Notes: generated from the letters alone by a model not told the origin. A DNA stretch of 64,000 nucleotides from Topomyia yanbarensis (GCF_030247195.1 NC_080672.1:4216001-4280000); one strand, 5' to 3'; shown: positions 13,101 through 23,894, numbered from the stretch's first letter. Numbers and translations are program-made.

Positions 13101-14448
13101 TTGTCACTCCTACGCAAATATCTTTGCAGCTTTATCACCTATTATACTAGTAGATTGTTTGCGGGTCGGAATAATTAAGTTTGAAATAATGTGATGAACC
13201 TTTTTCAAATTCCAGGATGGATTTTATATATTAGGGATATTGTTACATAGTGAAATGATATATTCGGTTACACAGTGTATTGTGCAATTTTCCCTACTAC
13301 ATACATTATCGAATTAATGGACGTCACAAGCAAAACGAGTACTTCAATGTGTATGAGTTATGGTAACTTGGCAACGAGTATGGAAACTCATTTTTGGTAG
13401 CCGTAAATTCCACCAGTATCTATAAGATGATAAGTTAAACTTGGAAACTTACAACAAAAAATTAGACAGATTTTATCCGAAACCGAAAATTTATCCAAAA
13501 TAAATTACTAGAAGCAGCATGCTAGAAATCGTCCAAAACCGTTGTAGTTGGAAGCGACTTGTTTGTTTGTCCACGAGTGTCGTCTCAGCGTACATCATGT
13601 AGCTGAGAATCCGTTTAGGACAGATATGCCATGCTTCTCTCGCCGTGGTTAAAATTATCGCTTTCACGCCAAATTCAGCTAGGTCGCTCGCATATTATTT
13701 TCTCAAATTAAGCCCCAAGTACCTTATCTTTCCATCCAAAGCAAGCGATAAACATGTTTAGCTTTCACGCGAGAGTTTATTTCATCAGCTTCCTGTATTC
13801 TTCAAGAACTGTTTGTCCTTTCTCCCTGAAGTTAGTTAAATATGATTAGTCACGTGAAGCGCGCAGAAAGCGACTCACCCGAAAATTTTTAAATTCTTGA
13901 GAAATTTTAAAATAGTTTCTATTTTAAATTCATCCTAAATTCAAAATCATTCCAAACCAGATTCGAACACCAAAACTGATTTTAATTAAATGAGGATATT
14001 ACATATTAAGTATTGTACAATAAACATTTTAAAATTGAATTTTTTTTCTGTATCCGCTTCTGTTTTGAACGTTTATATCTTTTGTAGTACTGAATGCAAT
14101 TAAACAAATTCTTCGCCTCTTTGTCGAAAATATGTGTACCAATATTGTATTAAATTTGAAAATTTTTCCGAAAACGACTCGAAAATTTCCCACCCATCTC
14201 GGTTAGATCTGTCAATATAATCCACCAACCGAAGAATAAAATGATGAAAAGCTGTAAGTATAGGAAGGTCCGCTACAAATTGGTTTCTATTATCAGTCGT
14301 ATTGAACTGCTTGAAGCGAACAGAGCATCTCCTCGAAGGACTATACAATCCGCTTGGTGGGTTAAAGATTGTATATTTATTTTAGTTTTGCTAGTATTAG
14401 TATTCGAATAGAATGGAGAGTAGAGTGACAGAAAAAAATGACCCCCAT
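10183..14448. other. mostly unrecognised region with a GC-richer island at 10730-11370
   Basis: No protein family is recognisable. 10730-11370 is GC-richer and of mixed composition, unlike the AT-rich flanks, and contains no repeat I recognise; it may be single-copy non-coding DNA. A short (GT)n tract lies at 12817-12844. The remainder, especially 11900-14400, is AT-rich with no recognisable element. Confidence 0.4.
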
Positions 14449-15556
14449 CGGCCCACCCCTGAGTCGATTCCTAGTCCCACCAGGAGTGTCTGCTCCAAAT
14501 TTGAGCCAAATCGAACAAGTCTAGCTACCGGACCAACGTGCTTGAAGTTTGTATGGGATTTTTCGACAATTTACATGGAGAAAACCCTCTTGCTCACATT
14601 TTCGCCGCTAGGTGGCACTGTATACATCAGATTATCACCAAAAGTGAAACTTGAGAAGCTAATTTTATTATCTACAACTTTGTTGAAGACTGCAAAGCGA
14701 TTCGACTCGAATAGGAAAAGTTATTAAACTTTTAACGAAGTGATGTCTGAGTCAGTTTTGCATGGGGCCTAGCAGTGCATGGTAGTGTATCAGTACTAGG
14801 TTCTAACAAACTAAACATTTTTGTGGAAAAACGGTTAGATTTAGCTCAATAGTATGTTCGGAAGAATTGCAGTACATAATACGAGTTATGTTTTGGTTAG
14901 AAAATTTTAGTTCCACCTGTGACCGCATAGATGGCGCCAACACTAACTTTTCAACGGGGAGAGATAGAAATTAGGTGTCTTCTACAAAGTTGTAGAACAA
15001 GAATTTTTCAGTAATTCTTCCAAACATTTCGATATTCTATCTCTCTCCGTTGAAAAGTTAGTGATGGCGCCATCTATGCGGTCACAGATTGAACTAAAAT
15101 TTTCTAACCAAAACATAGCTCGTATTATGTACTGCAATTCTTCCGAACATACTATTCAGCTAAATCTAACCATTAATCCACAAAAATGTTTAGTTTGTTA
15201 GAACCTAGTACTGATACGCTATCATGCACTGCTAGGCCCCATGCAAAACTGACTCAGACATCACTTCGTTAAAAGTTTAATAACTTTTCCTATTCGAGTC
15301 GGATCGCTTTGCAGTCTTCAACAAAGTTGTAGATAATAAAATTAGCTTCTTAAGTTTCACTTTTGGTGATAATCTGATGTATACAGTGCCACCTAGCGGC
15401 GAAAATGTGAGCAAGAGGGTTTTCTCCATGTAAATTGTCGAAAAATCCCATACAAACTTCAAGCACGTTGGTCCGGTAGCTAGACTTGTTCGATTTGCTT
15501 CAAATTTGGAGCAAGTACTCCTGGTGGGACTAGGAATCGACTCAGGGGTGGGCCGA
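14449..15556. mobile_element. large foldback element: 1.1-kb near-perfect inverted repeat
   Basis: Left arm about 14449-14969 and right arm about 15040-15556 are reverse complements with only scattered differences, separated by a loop of about 70 bp. Both outer ends read TCGGCCCACCCCTGAGTCGA inward. Because of the symmetry, the same 60-residue frame (start KFVWDFSTIYMEKT, end DSNRKSY) is read rightward at about 14545-14727 and leftward at 15462-15277. This peptide is not a known transposase; I regard it as repeat sequence. No RT or transposase is present. It is probably a non-autonomous foldback DNA element, and a transcript would form a long hairpin. Confidence 0.88.
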
Positions 15557-15721
15557 TTGTGTTTTCAAAAATTCATTATTTTTCTGGGCAGTCTAATGGA
15601 GAGGCACAATGCATGATAAATAGCGAAACAACAAAAATATCAGTCGGTCGGCTTTTCTGATCATTCATTTGATCGTCGTTGTACGAACAGCGTCAGAAGT
15701 AGCAGAGCATTGCTTTGCGTC

Positions 15722-15786
15722 ATGGCCCGTACCAAACCGCCCGCAAATTGGTCTGCGGCGTTGAGAAACCCCATCGCCACAGGCTA
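15722..15786 (+). pseudogene. histone H3 gene fragment with internal deletion
   Basis: The sequence at 15722 encodes MARTK, followed by ACCGCCCGCAAAT, matching the H3 N-terminus (MARTK..TARK). After a short segment it continues GAGAAACCCCATCGCCACAGG, which in another frame matches the codons for the KKPHRYR part of H3 around residues 36-42. About 70 bp of the gene between them is missing and the reading frame is lost. The upstream 70 bp could be histone leader, but this is not established. Nothing after 15786 clearly matches H3. Probably a relic from a histone repeat unit; chance resemblance is possible given the short length. Confidence 0.5.
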
Positions 15787-17193
15787 TCAACCCAATACCG
15801 CCATTACTCATGGGCACTCTAGGCCTTTTGGTGGCGCCGCACTGAGGATGAATATAAATCCATACTAACGCCTGTATTCGAAAAAAAGTGAACACTCAAT
15901 TATTTGTAACTCTTTAGTGCGTTGCTGAAAATGGCAAAAATCTGAATCGGACCAACAATAAACGCAAAGTCAACATGTAAGCCACTTCCTCAACGGAGGA
16001 AGGCTTAAACTTTTCATCTTAGTTAATCTCAATGACCTCAACTGGGATTAAACCTAGATACGCTGGAGTGATCAGTCTGGCTTACTAAATAACCACAGGC
16101 AATATGGAATACGAAGAATTTTTGTCAGAGTTGAAAATATTCAAATTCATTGAATTCATATTCAGCCGCATTCATTTTCAATATTCAGTAACGCAGCTGA
16201 AAACGCCAAACGAGCAAACCACCCATTCATCCATGCTGATTTTCATTCATCTCCGATTGCTACACGAGGCGACCGTGCAGCAACGATTCAAACGCATCAA
16301 AGTAGGCCCTGGCACAATGTAATGATGATTGTTGTTTCAAATGCTTTACCGGCATTTGAAAACATTTTTTTCCTAGATAATTAGTGAAATGAATATATTG
16401 TACGATATTCAAGTGAATGAATAAGATGGATAGTTGAATGAATATTTTTTCTATTCACAGCGAGTCGCAACAGTTTAATGTTCAGCCGTCAAAAAAGAGC
16501 TTCGATTATTATTTTTAACTCTGGTCTAGACAACGTTTAAATGGTGAACGGTAAACCGACCCAACTTCATCATTTCTCATTGGCCAAGGCTTTCTTCATT
16601 TTCAAACAACGTCACACGACTCCCAAATTTTTACACAATCTTTTTAACAAGATTCTTAATATTCAAAGAAATTGGATTGGGAAGGAATGTTAGTTCAACA
16701 CTTGTGACTTTTATGACCGAGGAATTCTCTGCATCATCCATAAGTGTTGCAGAATAGGATTGGTGTTAGAAGGTAGGGAAATGAATCAGGATATATCTTG
16801 GTAGATATTGAGATTTAGCTAAGTACTCACGCGCTTTGTCTTTTCATTTTAGATCAAAGTTTTCAGGTGCGCGACCCCCAGTAAAACTACAAATGCCGTT
16901 CGAATAGGCATTTGAATAATTATTCTTCCGCGGAGCGTTTCTTAAAAGGATAAAGCTGCGTGAAATATAAAAGAGGTACTATTCATCTATAGACAATATA
17001 ATCTTTGAAATATGTACGAAAGTAGCTTGCGATCAATTTTCGAGAATTCGAAACGAGCAATTTGAACTCCGAATAGCCGGCCATCGGGAGTATAGCTTCT
17101 TATTAACACTTCAATGATCAATAAATCAATGATCGTAATAAATTTAATAAACACAACGAAGAGGGCTCTTGATCCATCGGCGGCCCAGAAGAA
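15787..17193. other. unrecognised AT-rich sequence
   Basis: No gene or clear element. 16120-16480 is rich in ATTCA/TGAAT motifs on both strands. The last part is the target of the Mag-like insertion. Confidence 0.35.
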
Positions 17194-17198
17194 GAATG

Positions 17199-17400
17199 TG
17201 TTATGTATGAACCTTATGGAATACGATACACTTTTTAGTTCAGTGTAATATAATACCGCGGTTTCACCAGACAGCTGAAAAAAGCGAAATTCCACGCGTC
17301 TCGCGTTCTTATAAATATAATTAAGTTTTTTTAATCGAATAAACTTTTGATGAATGTAATCGAATAAAATTTAATCGGTCGTTCACCCACATACACGACA
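17199..17400 (+). repeat. 5' LTR of the Mag-like element
   Basis: 202 bp, TGTTATGTATG to ACATACACGACA. Identical to the 3' LTR by eye except for lacking CAGT after GCGAAAT. Contains TATAAATATAA (about 17313) as a possible promoter and AATAAA motifs as possible polyadenylation signals. Confidence 0.97.
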
Positions 17401-17404
17401 ATTT

Positions 17405-17422
17405 TGGTGTCAGAAGTGGGAT
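17405..17422 (+). promoter_or_regulatory. primer-binding site
   Basis: TGGTGTCAGAAGTGGGAT begins four bases after the 5' LTR. It is complementary to a tRNA 3' end finishing in TGACACCA, of the kind seen in tRNA-Leu; the exact tRNA is inferred. Confidence 0.8.
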
Positions 17423-17490
17423 CGGTTACTATTCGTCGCGCGATTGATATTTGAGGTTACGTTTGTACGGAACACGCATTCTTTCGAAGA

Positions 17491-18084
17491 ATGGCTCAAC
17501 CAAACGTTGAAATTATGGAGACGCTTTCCGCAATGATCGCGGAAGCTCTCAAAACGTCTATCGGAAGTGCCGTCGCACAAGTAAACGCCGGTCACCATAA
17601 TCCAGTCGAAGATGCTGCTCCTACGCCGAGAATTCCGTCATTCAGTATGTCCGAGTATCGCCCATTAGAGGGAACATCCGTTGCTGACTACTTCGATAGA
17701 TTTGAATGGGCACTCCAACTGAGTCACATACCTGTACCACAGTATTCGAATTATGCCAGAGTTCACATGGGTGCAGAGTTGAACAACGCCTTGAAATTTT
17801 TGGTGAGCCCTCGCAATCCAGCAGACATTAGTTACCAAGTTTTACGTAATGCGCTCATTAACCATTTCGATCGGACCAGAAATAAATTCGTGGAGGGCAT
17901 CAAATTTAGACACATAGTTCAGCAAAAAGGAGAATCGGTCGCACAGTTCGTCTTACGCTTGAAGCAAGGTTCAGCCTACTGCGACTATGGGGAGTTTTTG
18001 GACCGGATGCTGATTGAACAACTCTTGCACGGACTTGAGGCACGAGATATGTGTGATAGCCAAGAAACCGGAAACGTTCAATGA
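17491..18084 (+). CDS. gag: Gag (capsid part), frameshifted before the zinc knuckles
   Basis: 197 residues from an ATG 90 bp after the 5' LTR. The retrotransposon gag region is visible: PSFSMSEYRPLEGTSVADYF, followed by FVLRLKQGSAYCDYG and the FLDRMLIEQLLHGL block, typical of the capsid domain of Ty3/gypsy Gag. It packages element RNA in cytoplasmic particles. The frame ends soon after GLEARDMCD, whereas the family continues straight into IAKKPETFNDAYGIAHTLEA, which is found here in the +1 frame. The break lies around 18050-18065. A small deletion is the simplest cause, because programmed shifts are usually placed after, not before, nucleocapsid. Confidence 0.88.
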   Translation: MAQPNVEIMETLSAMIAEALKTSIGSAVAQVNAGHHNPVEDAAPTPRIPSFSMSEYRPLEGTSVADYFDRFEWALQLSHIPVPQYSNYARVHMGAELNNALKFLVSPRNPADISYQVLRNALINHFDRTRNKFVEGIKFRHIVQQKGESVAQFVLRLKQGSAYCDYGEFLDRMLIEQLLHGLEARDMCDSQETGNVQ

Positions 18085-21000
18085 CGCATATGGGATCGCG
18101 CATACCCTGGAAGCGACCCGCAACACGGCACGGGAAGTGAACGCTGGCCCATCTCATTTCGAGGAAACGAACAAACTGGGGTACGAAAATCTGAAAACAA
18201 AAACGAAGTCGAGCTACAAGCAGTCAAGAGACACGTCAGGTGAAAATCAACGGAACAGCAGTTTTCAGAACAGTGGAGGAGGTCCCTGTAATGGCTGCGG
18301 AGGTCAGCATTTACGAATCTATTGCCGCTTTCGCGACATAAGATGCCACAACTGCGACAAAAAAGGACACATTGCGAAAGTGTGTAGATCAAAATCAAAA
18401 AATTCCTCAACCGACCAAGTGCAGTCCCAAGAGCCCAGTTCCGAAATCGATCTAGTGACGACGCAGGTCAACGATATTATTTCTTCTGGAAAAAAGATGA
18501 TTGACGTTAAAATCGATGGTCGCCCTCTGCAGATGGAACTAGATACCGGAGCACCGTGTGGAATTATTGCAGAATCCAGATTGCGAGCCATTAAGCCGAA
18601 GTTATCGCTGCAGAAAACCGACAGACAGTTCTCTAGCTACACTGGGCATCGTATTGATTGTCTTGGTCGTATTGCTGTAAATGTATCCGTAGGAACAACA
18701 ACACGCAGGCTGAACCTATATGTAGTTTCCGGAGAGTCTGACTCGTTGTTTGGACGGGAATGGATTTCTCACTTCGCCGATCAGATTAATCTAAACCGAA
18801 TCTTCACTTCAGAGGCGTCTATTAACTCGATTACGTGTACCGAACTTTCCTCGGATCAAGCAGCCCAGCTATCAAGTACGTTGGACAACTTCAATGACAT
18901 CTTCAGTGACATTCCAGGGAAATTGGTAGGCCCTCCAGCTAAAGTACATCTTAAACCAGGAGTAAATCCAGTCTTCGCTAAGGCACACGACGTACCACTT
19001 GCTTTACGTGATCGTTATGCAGCAGAAATCGATAAGAAAATTGTCTCTGGATTCTACAAAAAAGTAGACTATTCTGAGTGGTCGTCGCCGACACATATCG
19101 TCGTCAAAAACAACGGAAATCTGCGCATCACTGGTAACTACAAACCAACCGTAAATCCAAGGATGATTATAGACGAACATCCCATCCCAAAAATCGACGC
19201 AATTTTTAACAAAATGAAAGGAGCAACCTTATTCTGTCACTTGGACGTAACTGACGTATATACACATCTTCCGATTGACGAAGAGTTCCGTCATGTTCTG
19301 ACGCTTAATACTACAACACATGGATTAATTCGTCCTACGAGAGCTGTATATGGAGCTGCAAATATACCTGCCATATGGCAGCGTCGAATGGAAACGCTGC
19401 TTCAAGGTTTGGGAAACGTCGTCAGCTTCTACGATGACATAATCGTATTGGCGGAAAACTTTCAAAGCCTTCTTCTAGCCCTTACAGAAACAATGGACAG
19501 ATTGAAACTGAACGGGCTGCGGCTTAACCGATCGAAATGCGTGTTTGCTGTACCGTCCCTCGAGTGCTTGGGTCATAAAATCGATCGCCATGGACTACAT
19601 AAATCGGATAAACATATCGAAGCGATTCGTGATGCACCACTTCCAGCTAACAAAGAAGAACTTCAACTTTTCTTAGGTAAGGCTACCTATTATAGCTCAT
19701 TTATCCCAAATCTTTCCTCTAGAGCAAGAAGCTTGCGAGATTTACTTCTTGCCGATACATTCAAATGGACTTCTGAAGCTGAAAAAGCGTACTTGGATTT
19801 GAAAGCAGTTCTTATTTCTCCACAAGTGTTAATGCAGTATGACCCAACGTTGCCGTTAATTCTAGCCACAGACGCCAGCAAAACCGGTTTAGGCGCCGTG
19901 TTGTCACACCAGTTGAGCAACGGAATGGAACGTCCAATAGCGTATGCAAGCACAACTATGTCCAGTACAGAGCAACGATACCCACAGATCGACAAGGAGG
20001 CACTTGCCATTGTTTGGGCCGTCAAAAAGTTTTTCTATTATCTTTACGCCCGTAAGTTCACACTGATTACGGATCACAAGCCCCTTGCGCAAATTCTGCA
20101 CCCCGAAAAAACTCTTCCTACGCTCTGTATCAGTCGCATGGCAAATTACGCAGATTATCTGGCACACTTCAACTTCAACGTCGTACACAAACCAACAAAC
20201 CAGAACACCAACGCCGACTACTGTTCCCGACTACCAAATAGTCCTGCAAAATCAAATGTCAACAGCTTGTTCCTTAACGAGGGAAGGAATATCGAGGACG
20301 AGTTTGATCAATTCGCACTAAATACTATACAACAACTACCAGTACGAGCTGAGCATATAGCACGAGAAACACGGAAGGATATTCATCTAGGAAAATTGGT
20401 ACAAGATTTGGAATCAGGGCGCGACCTTGCGCAGTTAGGACACAAGGCTCCGAAGGCGAAATATACGTTAGCAGCAAACTGTCTACTATTTGAACACAGA
20501 GTAGTAATACCGCCTATTCTTCGTCAAGCAGTTCTGAATGATCTGCATATAGCACACATGGGGGTCGTCAAAATGAAGGGTCTTGCACGATCTTTCGTCT
20601 ATTGGCCAGGAATTGATTTGGACATCGAGCGAACGGCCAAATCCTGCAACGACTGCGCTCGCAATGCTGCTGTCCCACCCAAGTTCAATACCCACCATTG
20701 GGAATACCCGAGCGGTCCATGGGAGCGCATACACATTGACTACGCAGGTCCCGTGGCGGATACAATGCTGTTAATAATCGTCGATGCGTATAGTAAGTGG
20801 TTCGAAGTTAAAATCACAACTTCAACAACAACGGCAGCCACTATAAATATCCTTGATGAACTGTTCACGACGTACGGAGCACCAATTACACTAGTATCCG
20901 ACAACGGTCCACAATTTACCGCTTCAGAATTCAAATCTTTCTTGCAAAGGAGTGGAGTAAAATATCACAAACTTTCGGCACCTTATCACCCAGCGACGAA

Positions 21001-21691
21001 CGGGCAAGCAGAACGGTACGTTCAAACGGTGAAACATGCGCTGAAAGCAATGGGAACCACAAAAAGTACACTGAGGACGGATATCAACGAGTTTCTGCGT
21101 CAGTACCGAAAGGCTCCACACACCGAGACCGGAGAATCGCCTGCAAAACTGTTTTTAGGCCGAAACATTCGAACACGGTTGGATTTGGTCAGACCGCAGA
21201 ATATCAACGCTAAAATTTCGGAAAAACAACGAGCAGCTTTCGATTCAAAGTTCCGCTTGTTTAGTCCGGGAGACCAAGTTTACTTTCTTTCTGGAAACAC
21301 TAGAATGGACAAGTGGATTCCGGGAGTTATTTCTAATCGCTTGGGAGATCTTCACTACGAAATCCTTTACAAAACGAAAACATTTAAACGTCACATCGAT
21401 CAAATACAGAGTTTCATCAGCAACGAGTCCACACCACAGGGCATATCATGCGGAGCAAGTAGAGTCGATAATAGAGGTGAGATACAGCGACGAGTGCGTT
21501 TCTATGGGAACATTATGACGTCACCAGTTCCATCATCGAGTTCGGTACCAGATTCTTCAGTTTCGCTCGAGTCAACAAATGAACGATTTTCGACGCCATG
21601 TAGCAGCCCAAATCAACATAGAGAAGACTATGAGCCTGTACTACGCCGCTCAGATAGATTACGTCGCCCGCCGCTTAGGTTTTCTCCGTAG
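18014..21691 (+). CDS. pol: Gag C-terminus and Pol polyprotein (NC, PR, RT, RNase H, IN)
   Basis: Open frame of 1225 residues; true element sequence begins about residue 14, after the gag frame break, so the printed start is not biological. Nucleocapsid: two zinc knuckles at 92-124, one CX2CX3HX4C and one CX2CX4HX4C. Protease: LDTGA at 176-180. Reverse transcriptase: about 345-520 with active-site YDDI at 473-476. RNase H: TDAS near 619, KEA near 661, TDHKPL near 686. Integrase: HHCC with H845, H848, C878, C881; catalytic D909, D963, E1000 in IDYAGP, SDNGPQF and NGQAE. A GYRF-like tail with an RRSDRLRRPP end precedes the TAG. All catalytic residues are present, so pol looks intact; only the link to gag is broken. 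It acts in cytoplasmic particles, then the nucleus. Confidence 0.95.
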   Translation: MNNSCTDLRHEICVIAKKPETFNDAYGIAHTLEATRNTAREVNAGPSHFEETNKLGYENLKTKTKSSYKQSRDTSGENQRNSSFQNSGGGPCNGCGGQHLRIYCRFRDIRCHNCDKKGHIAKVCRSKSKNSSTDQVQSQEPSSEIDLVTTQVNDIISSGKKMIDVKIDGRPLQMELDTGAPCGIIAESRLRAIKPKLSLQKTDRQFSSYTGHRIDCLGRIAVNVSVGTTTRRLNLYVVSGESDSLFGREWISHFADQINLNRIFTSEASINSITCTELSSDQAAQLSSTLDNFNDIFSDIPGKLVGPPAKVHLKPGVNPVFAKAHDVPLALRDRYAAEIDKKIVSGFYKKVDYSEWSSPTHIVVKNNGNLRITGNYKPTVNPRMIIDEHPIPKIDAIFNKMKGATLFCHLDVTDVYTHLPIDEEFRHVLTLNTTTHGLIRPTRAVYGAANIPAIWQRRMETLLQGLGNVVSFYDDIIVLAENFQSLLLALTETMDRLKLNGLRLNRSKCVFAVPSLECLGHKIDRHGLHKSDKHIEAIRDAPLPANKEELQLFLGKATYYSSFIPNLSSRARSLRDLLLADTFKWTSEAEKAYLDLKAVLISPQVLMQYDPTLPLILATDASKTGLGAVLSHQLSNGMERPIAYASTTMSSTEQRYPQIDKEALAIVWAVKKFFYYLYARKFTLITDHKPLAQILHPEKTLPTLCISRMANYADYLAHFNFNVVHKPTNQNTNADYCSRLPNSPAKSNVNSLFLNEGRNIEDEFDQFALNTIQQLPVRAEHIARETRKDIHLGKLVQDLESGRDLAQLGHKAPKAKYTLAANCLLFEHRVVIPPILRQAVLNDLHIAHMGVVKMKGLARSFVYWPGIDLDIERTAKSCNDCARNAAVPPKFNTHHWEYPSGPWERIHIDYAGPVADTMLLIIVDAYSKWFEVKITTSTTTAATINILDELFTTYGAPITLVSDNGPQFTASEFKSFLQRSGVKYHKLSAPYHPATNGQAERYVQTVKHALKAMGTTKSTLRTDINEFLRQYRKAPHTETGESPAKLFLGRNIRTRLDLVRPQNINAKISEKQRAAFDSKFRLFSPGDQVYFLSGNTRMDKWIPGVISNRLGDLHYEILYKTKTFKRHIDQIQSFISNESTPQGISCGASRVDNRGEIQRRVRFYGNIMTSPVPSSSSVPDSSVSLESTNERFSTPCSSPNQHREDYEPVLRRSDRLRRPPLRFSP

Positions 21692-21702
21692 GAGGGAAGA
21701 AA
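21690..21702 (+). promoter_or_regulatory. polypurine tract
   Basis: AGGAGGGAAGAAA directly abuts the 3' LTR and overlaps the pol stop codon; expected primer for plus-strand DNA synthesis. Confidence 0.9.
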
Positions 21703-21908
21703 TGTTATGTATGAACCTTATGGAATACGATACACTTTTTAGTTCAGTGTAATATAATACCGCGGTTTCACCAGACAGCTGAAAAAAGCGAAATCAGTTC
21801 CACGCGTCTCGCGTTCTTATAAATATAATTAAGTTTTTTTAATCGAATAAACTTTTGATGAATGTAATCGAATAAAATTTAATCGGTCGTTCACCCACAT
21901 ACACGACA
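21703..21908 (+). repeat. 3' LTR of the Mag-like element
   Basis: 206 bp, same sequence as the 5' LTR plus a 4-bp CAGT insertion. Followed by the target duplication GAATG. Confidence 0.97.
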
Positions 21909-21913
21909 GAATG

Positions 21914-22310
21914 GATGGCGAAGAGCAATACTGGCAAAAACCGGCTACCCCATAGGGACCATTCATAAATTACGTAACGCGTTTAGGGGGAGGGGGGTAC
22001 GAGAAGTTGTGACATGTCTATAGTACCAATTAGTAGCAAAAATGCGAATTATTTTTCTCAATACAGAATGGATAAACGCTATGATACAAAAACCTTAAGG
22101 TCCAGGTCCAGGTTAAGTCTTCGGTACGGAGCAATACCTTGAACTAGGAACTCCTAAGTCCTAGCATGTTGTAGGTCGCCTCTTACGACATGGGTCCCAA
22201 TGGTTCTATTCTTGGCTAAATTAGTGTAAAAAAAATTAGCCCGCCGCACACCACGCGGCTTCGTAAAATCTTACCTAATCCGTTTATTACTCAAGATTAA
22301 GCTTTTGAAA
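21914..22310. repeat. fragments of dispersed repeats
   Basis: At 21956 the sequence GACCATTCATAAATTACGTA followed by a G-rich run resembles one end of a dispersed insect repeat. 22100-22260 carries a GTCGCCTCTTACGACATGG block of the kind seen in mosquito repeats. Neither element has a visible second end. Confidence 0.35.
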
Positions 22311-22311
22311 A

Positions 22312-22703
22312 TATCATCTAAGAAAGTGCAGTGCGACGACTGTAACAAGTGGTATCATTACAGCTGTGTACATGTAGATGAAGGGATAGCTGATTACGAC
22401 TGGTGCTGTGACGAATGCGTGACGAAAAAGTCCCAGTCAGCGGGAACTTCAACACCAGTCTCGCAAATGAATCACTGACGGTCGCGCCTACAACTAAAGC
22501 TGCTAATGTTGGTGATCACGCTCTATCCGCCACCGGGGCACAGGGCCAACGCCACAATGTACGGATATTAGTGACAATGTAAGACAACGTCAAGAAATCG
22601 AAGAATTACGCTGCGTACCACTTTTGCGCATCAGATCAATATGCTAGAAGAGCAGAAAAACACAACGATGAACGAGCGAATCTGCAAACTCCAAGAACTA
22701 TAT
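22312..22703 (+). pseudogene. BEL/Pao gag N-terminal fragment with PHD finger
   Basis: Reads KKVQCDDCNKWYHYSCVHV, then about 10 residues, then WCCDECVTKK: the second half of a PHD-type zinc finger (CxxC, W-Y-H, C, then W-C-x2-C). Mosquito BEL/Pao Gag proteins start with such a finger. After a stop and frame changes it continues with a probable coiled coil, HQINMLEEQKNTTMNERICK, up to 22703 where a MITE interrupts it. The following Gag domain (DUF1759 type) occurs in the same orientation at 29120, so both may be parts of one element split by later events. Confidence 0.7.
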
Positions 22704-22932
22704 TGATTTTGTTGGCTATTTTCGGCAAATTTGAGACTAAGAGAAAGCAATGAAAATGAAAGACGTATAGGTATTCTAGAGCGAATCAGTTATAAACTTA
22801 GAACGGAAAACTAGGACTAGGCAGGCTCATATGGACAAGATCGAAAGGAAGTTCCGTTCTAAGTTTGTAACTTAGAACTTAGAAGTTTTCCGTTCTAAGT
22901 TTATAACTGATTCGCTCTAGAATACCTATACG
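22704..22932. mobile_element. palindromic MITE, family A copy 1
   Basis: Starts TTGATTTTGTTGGCTATTTT, and contains ATTCTAGAGCGAATCAGTTA followed by AAACTTAGAACGGAAAACT; after a short centre the complement of the last two blocks is repeated (22881-22930), so it folds back. Copies lie at 28851-29102 and about 48162-48475. No protein. Confidence 0.75.
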
Positions 22933-23890
22933 TACGCTGACCAACTGTGGGTTAGGAAAAATCCGTACACATTTCATCTCAAAATTGAAAACACAAAAGT
23001 TGACGAACTGAAATTTCTTGCCATGCAGGAAGGTTCTTAGAAACTATATGGGTTTCTGTAGAAAAGAAGATACTCCGATCGAAATAAACCTACGAAATTA
23101 CAATAGACTGTTATGTTGCTTAGAACATTGGATTCAAAATGATTAGGTTTCGAATTTAAATATCCACGAGCATCCAACCCCGGAATTATGAAATTTGATT
23201 ACGATTCAAATGCAGAGACCAAATACCTGAAATGCTTGATGATTTTTTTTTTTTCAAATTTGAATCTTGTAATAAAGAGGATGTATTTACTTCAAATTCA
23301 CAAAATCAGCTGTGCGTATTAACAGAGTGCTATACAAATCGACGGATTACAAGTGAAATGTAAAAAGGGTATTTTGCGTTTCGAATTCATCTCATCAGTA
23401 AATGCCACCGTATTAGCACCGGTTAGACCCCAAGTCCGAAAAATCATAAGTGAAGTCGAAGAATCAAGCACAAAATCTCTGGTTTGCTAGTAAAAAGTGC
23501 ACGCGACTTGGTATGGTACATGGAAATCCTTTTTCATAGCGGGACTCCACCATAGGTGGGTCTTCTTTCTTACATCTGGCCATTACAAATCACAGATGTG
23601 GATTCGTCCTCTTTGGCATTTTCATTCTAACTGAAAACTCTGCCTTTTGATTTGGAGTTAATACACACAGTTTCTGCGGTTTTGCAGTTGCCGTTATTAC
23701 TTGAACAACTGTCACAAAGTTGGCAACCATTTGTGGATCAGGCGGCAGTATTGAAGACTGTGCTATTGATTGTCGGAGATGAGTTTTTCTTAGCGACAGC
23801 TGTCTACGGTTTATGATAGTGAGCCGTTTCATCATAGAATGAAGATGTAGGAATCTGCAAGCCGCAATCTTACCGCGTAATCACCATTGA
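22933..23890. other. unrecognised AT-rich sequence
   Basis: No gene, clear inverted repeat or known element was seen. Confidence 0.35.
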
Positions 23891-23894
23891 AATA

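Larger units (their letters stand above)
17199..21908 (+). mobile_element. full-length Mag-like Ty3/gypsy LTR retrotransposon, 4710 bp
   Basis: Complete element with LTRs of 202 and 206 bp, the 5-bp duplication GAATG on each side (17194-17198 and 21909-21913), primer-binding site, gag, pol and polypurine tract. Pol order is protease, RT, RNase H, integrase, which is the Ty3/gypsy arrangement, and no env follows. The LTRs start TG and end CA and differ only by a 4-bp indel that I can see, so insertion is recent. Gag and pol are in different frames. Mag-clade assignment rests on the THGLIRPTRAVYGAANIP block in RT and compact size; I am fairly but not fully sure of the clade. Confidence 0.95.

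Noticed and set aside
15665..15895. Minus-strand 76-residue frame over the histone relic
   Set aside because: Antisense of the H3-like sequence with no family resemblance.
18014..18055. Start of pol at the ATG at 18014
   Set aside because: The first dozen residues are gag codons read in the wrong frame; family sequence begins after the frame break.
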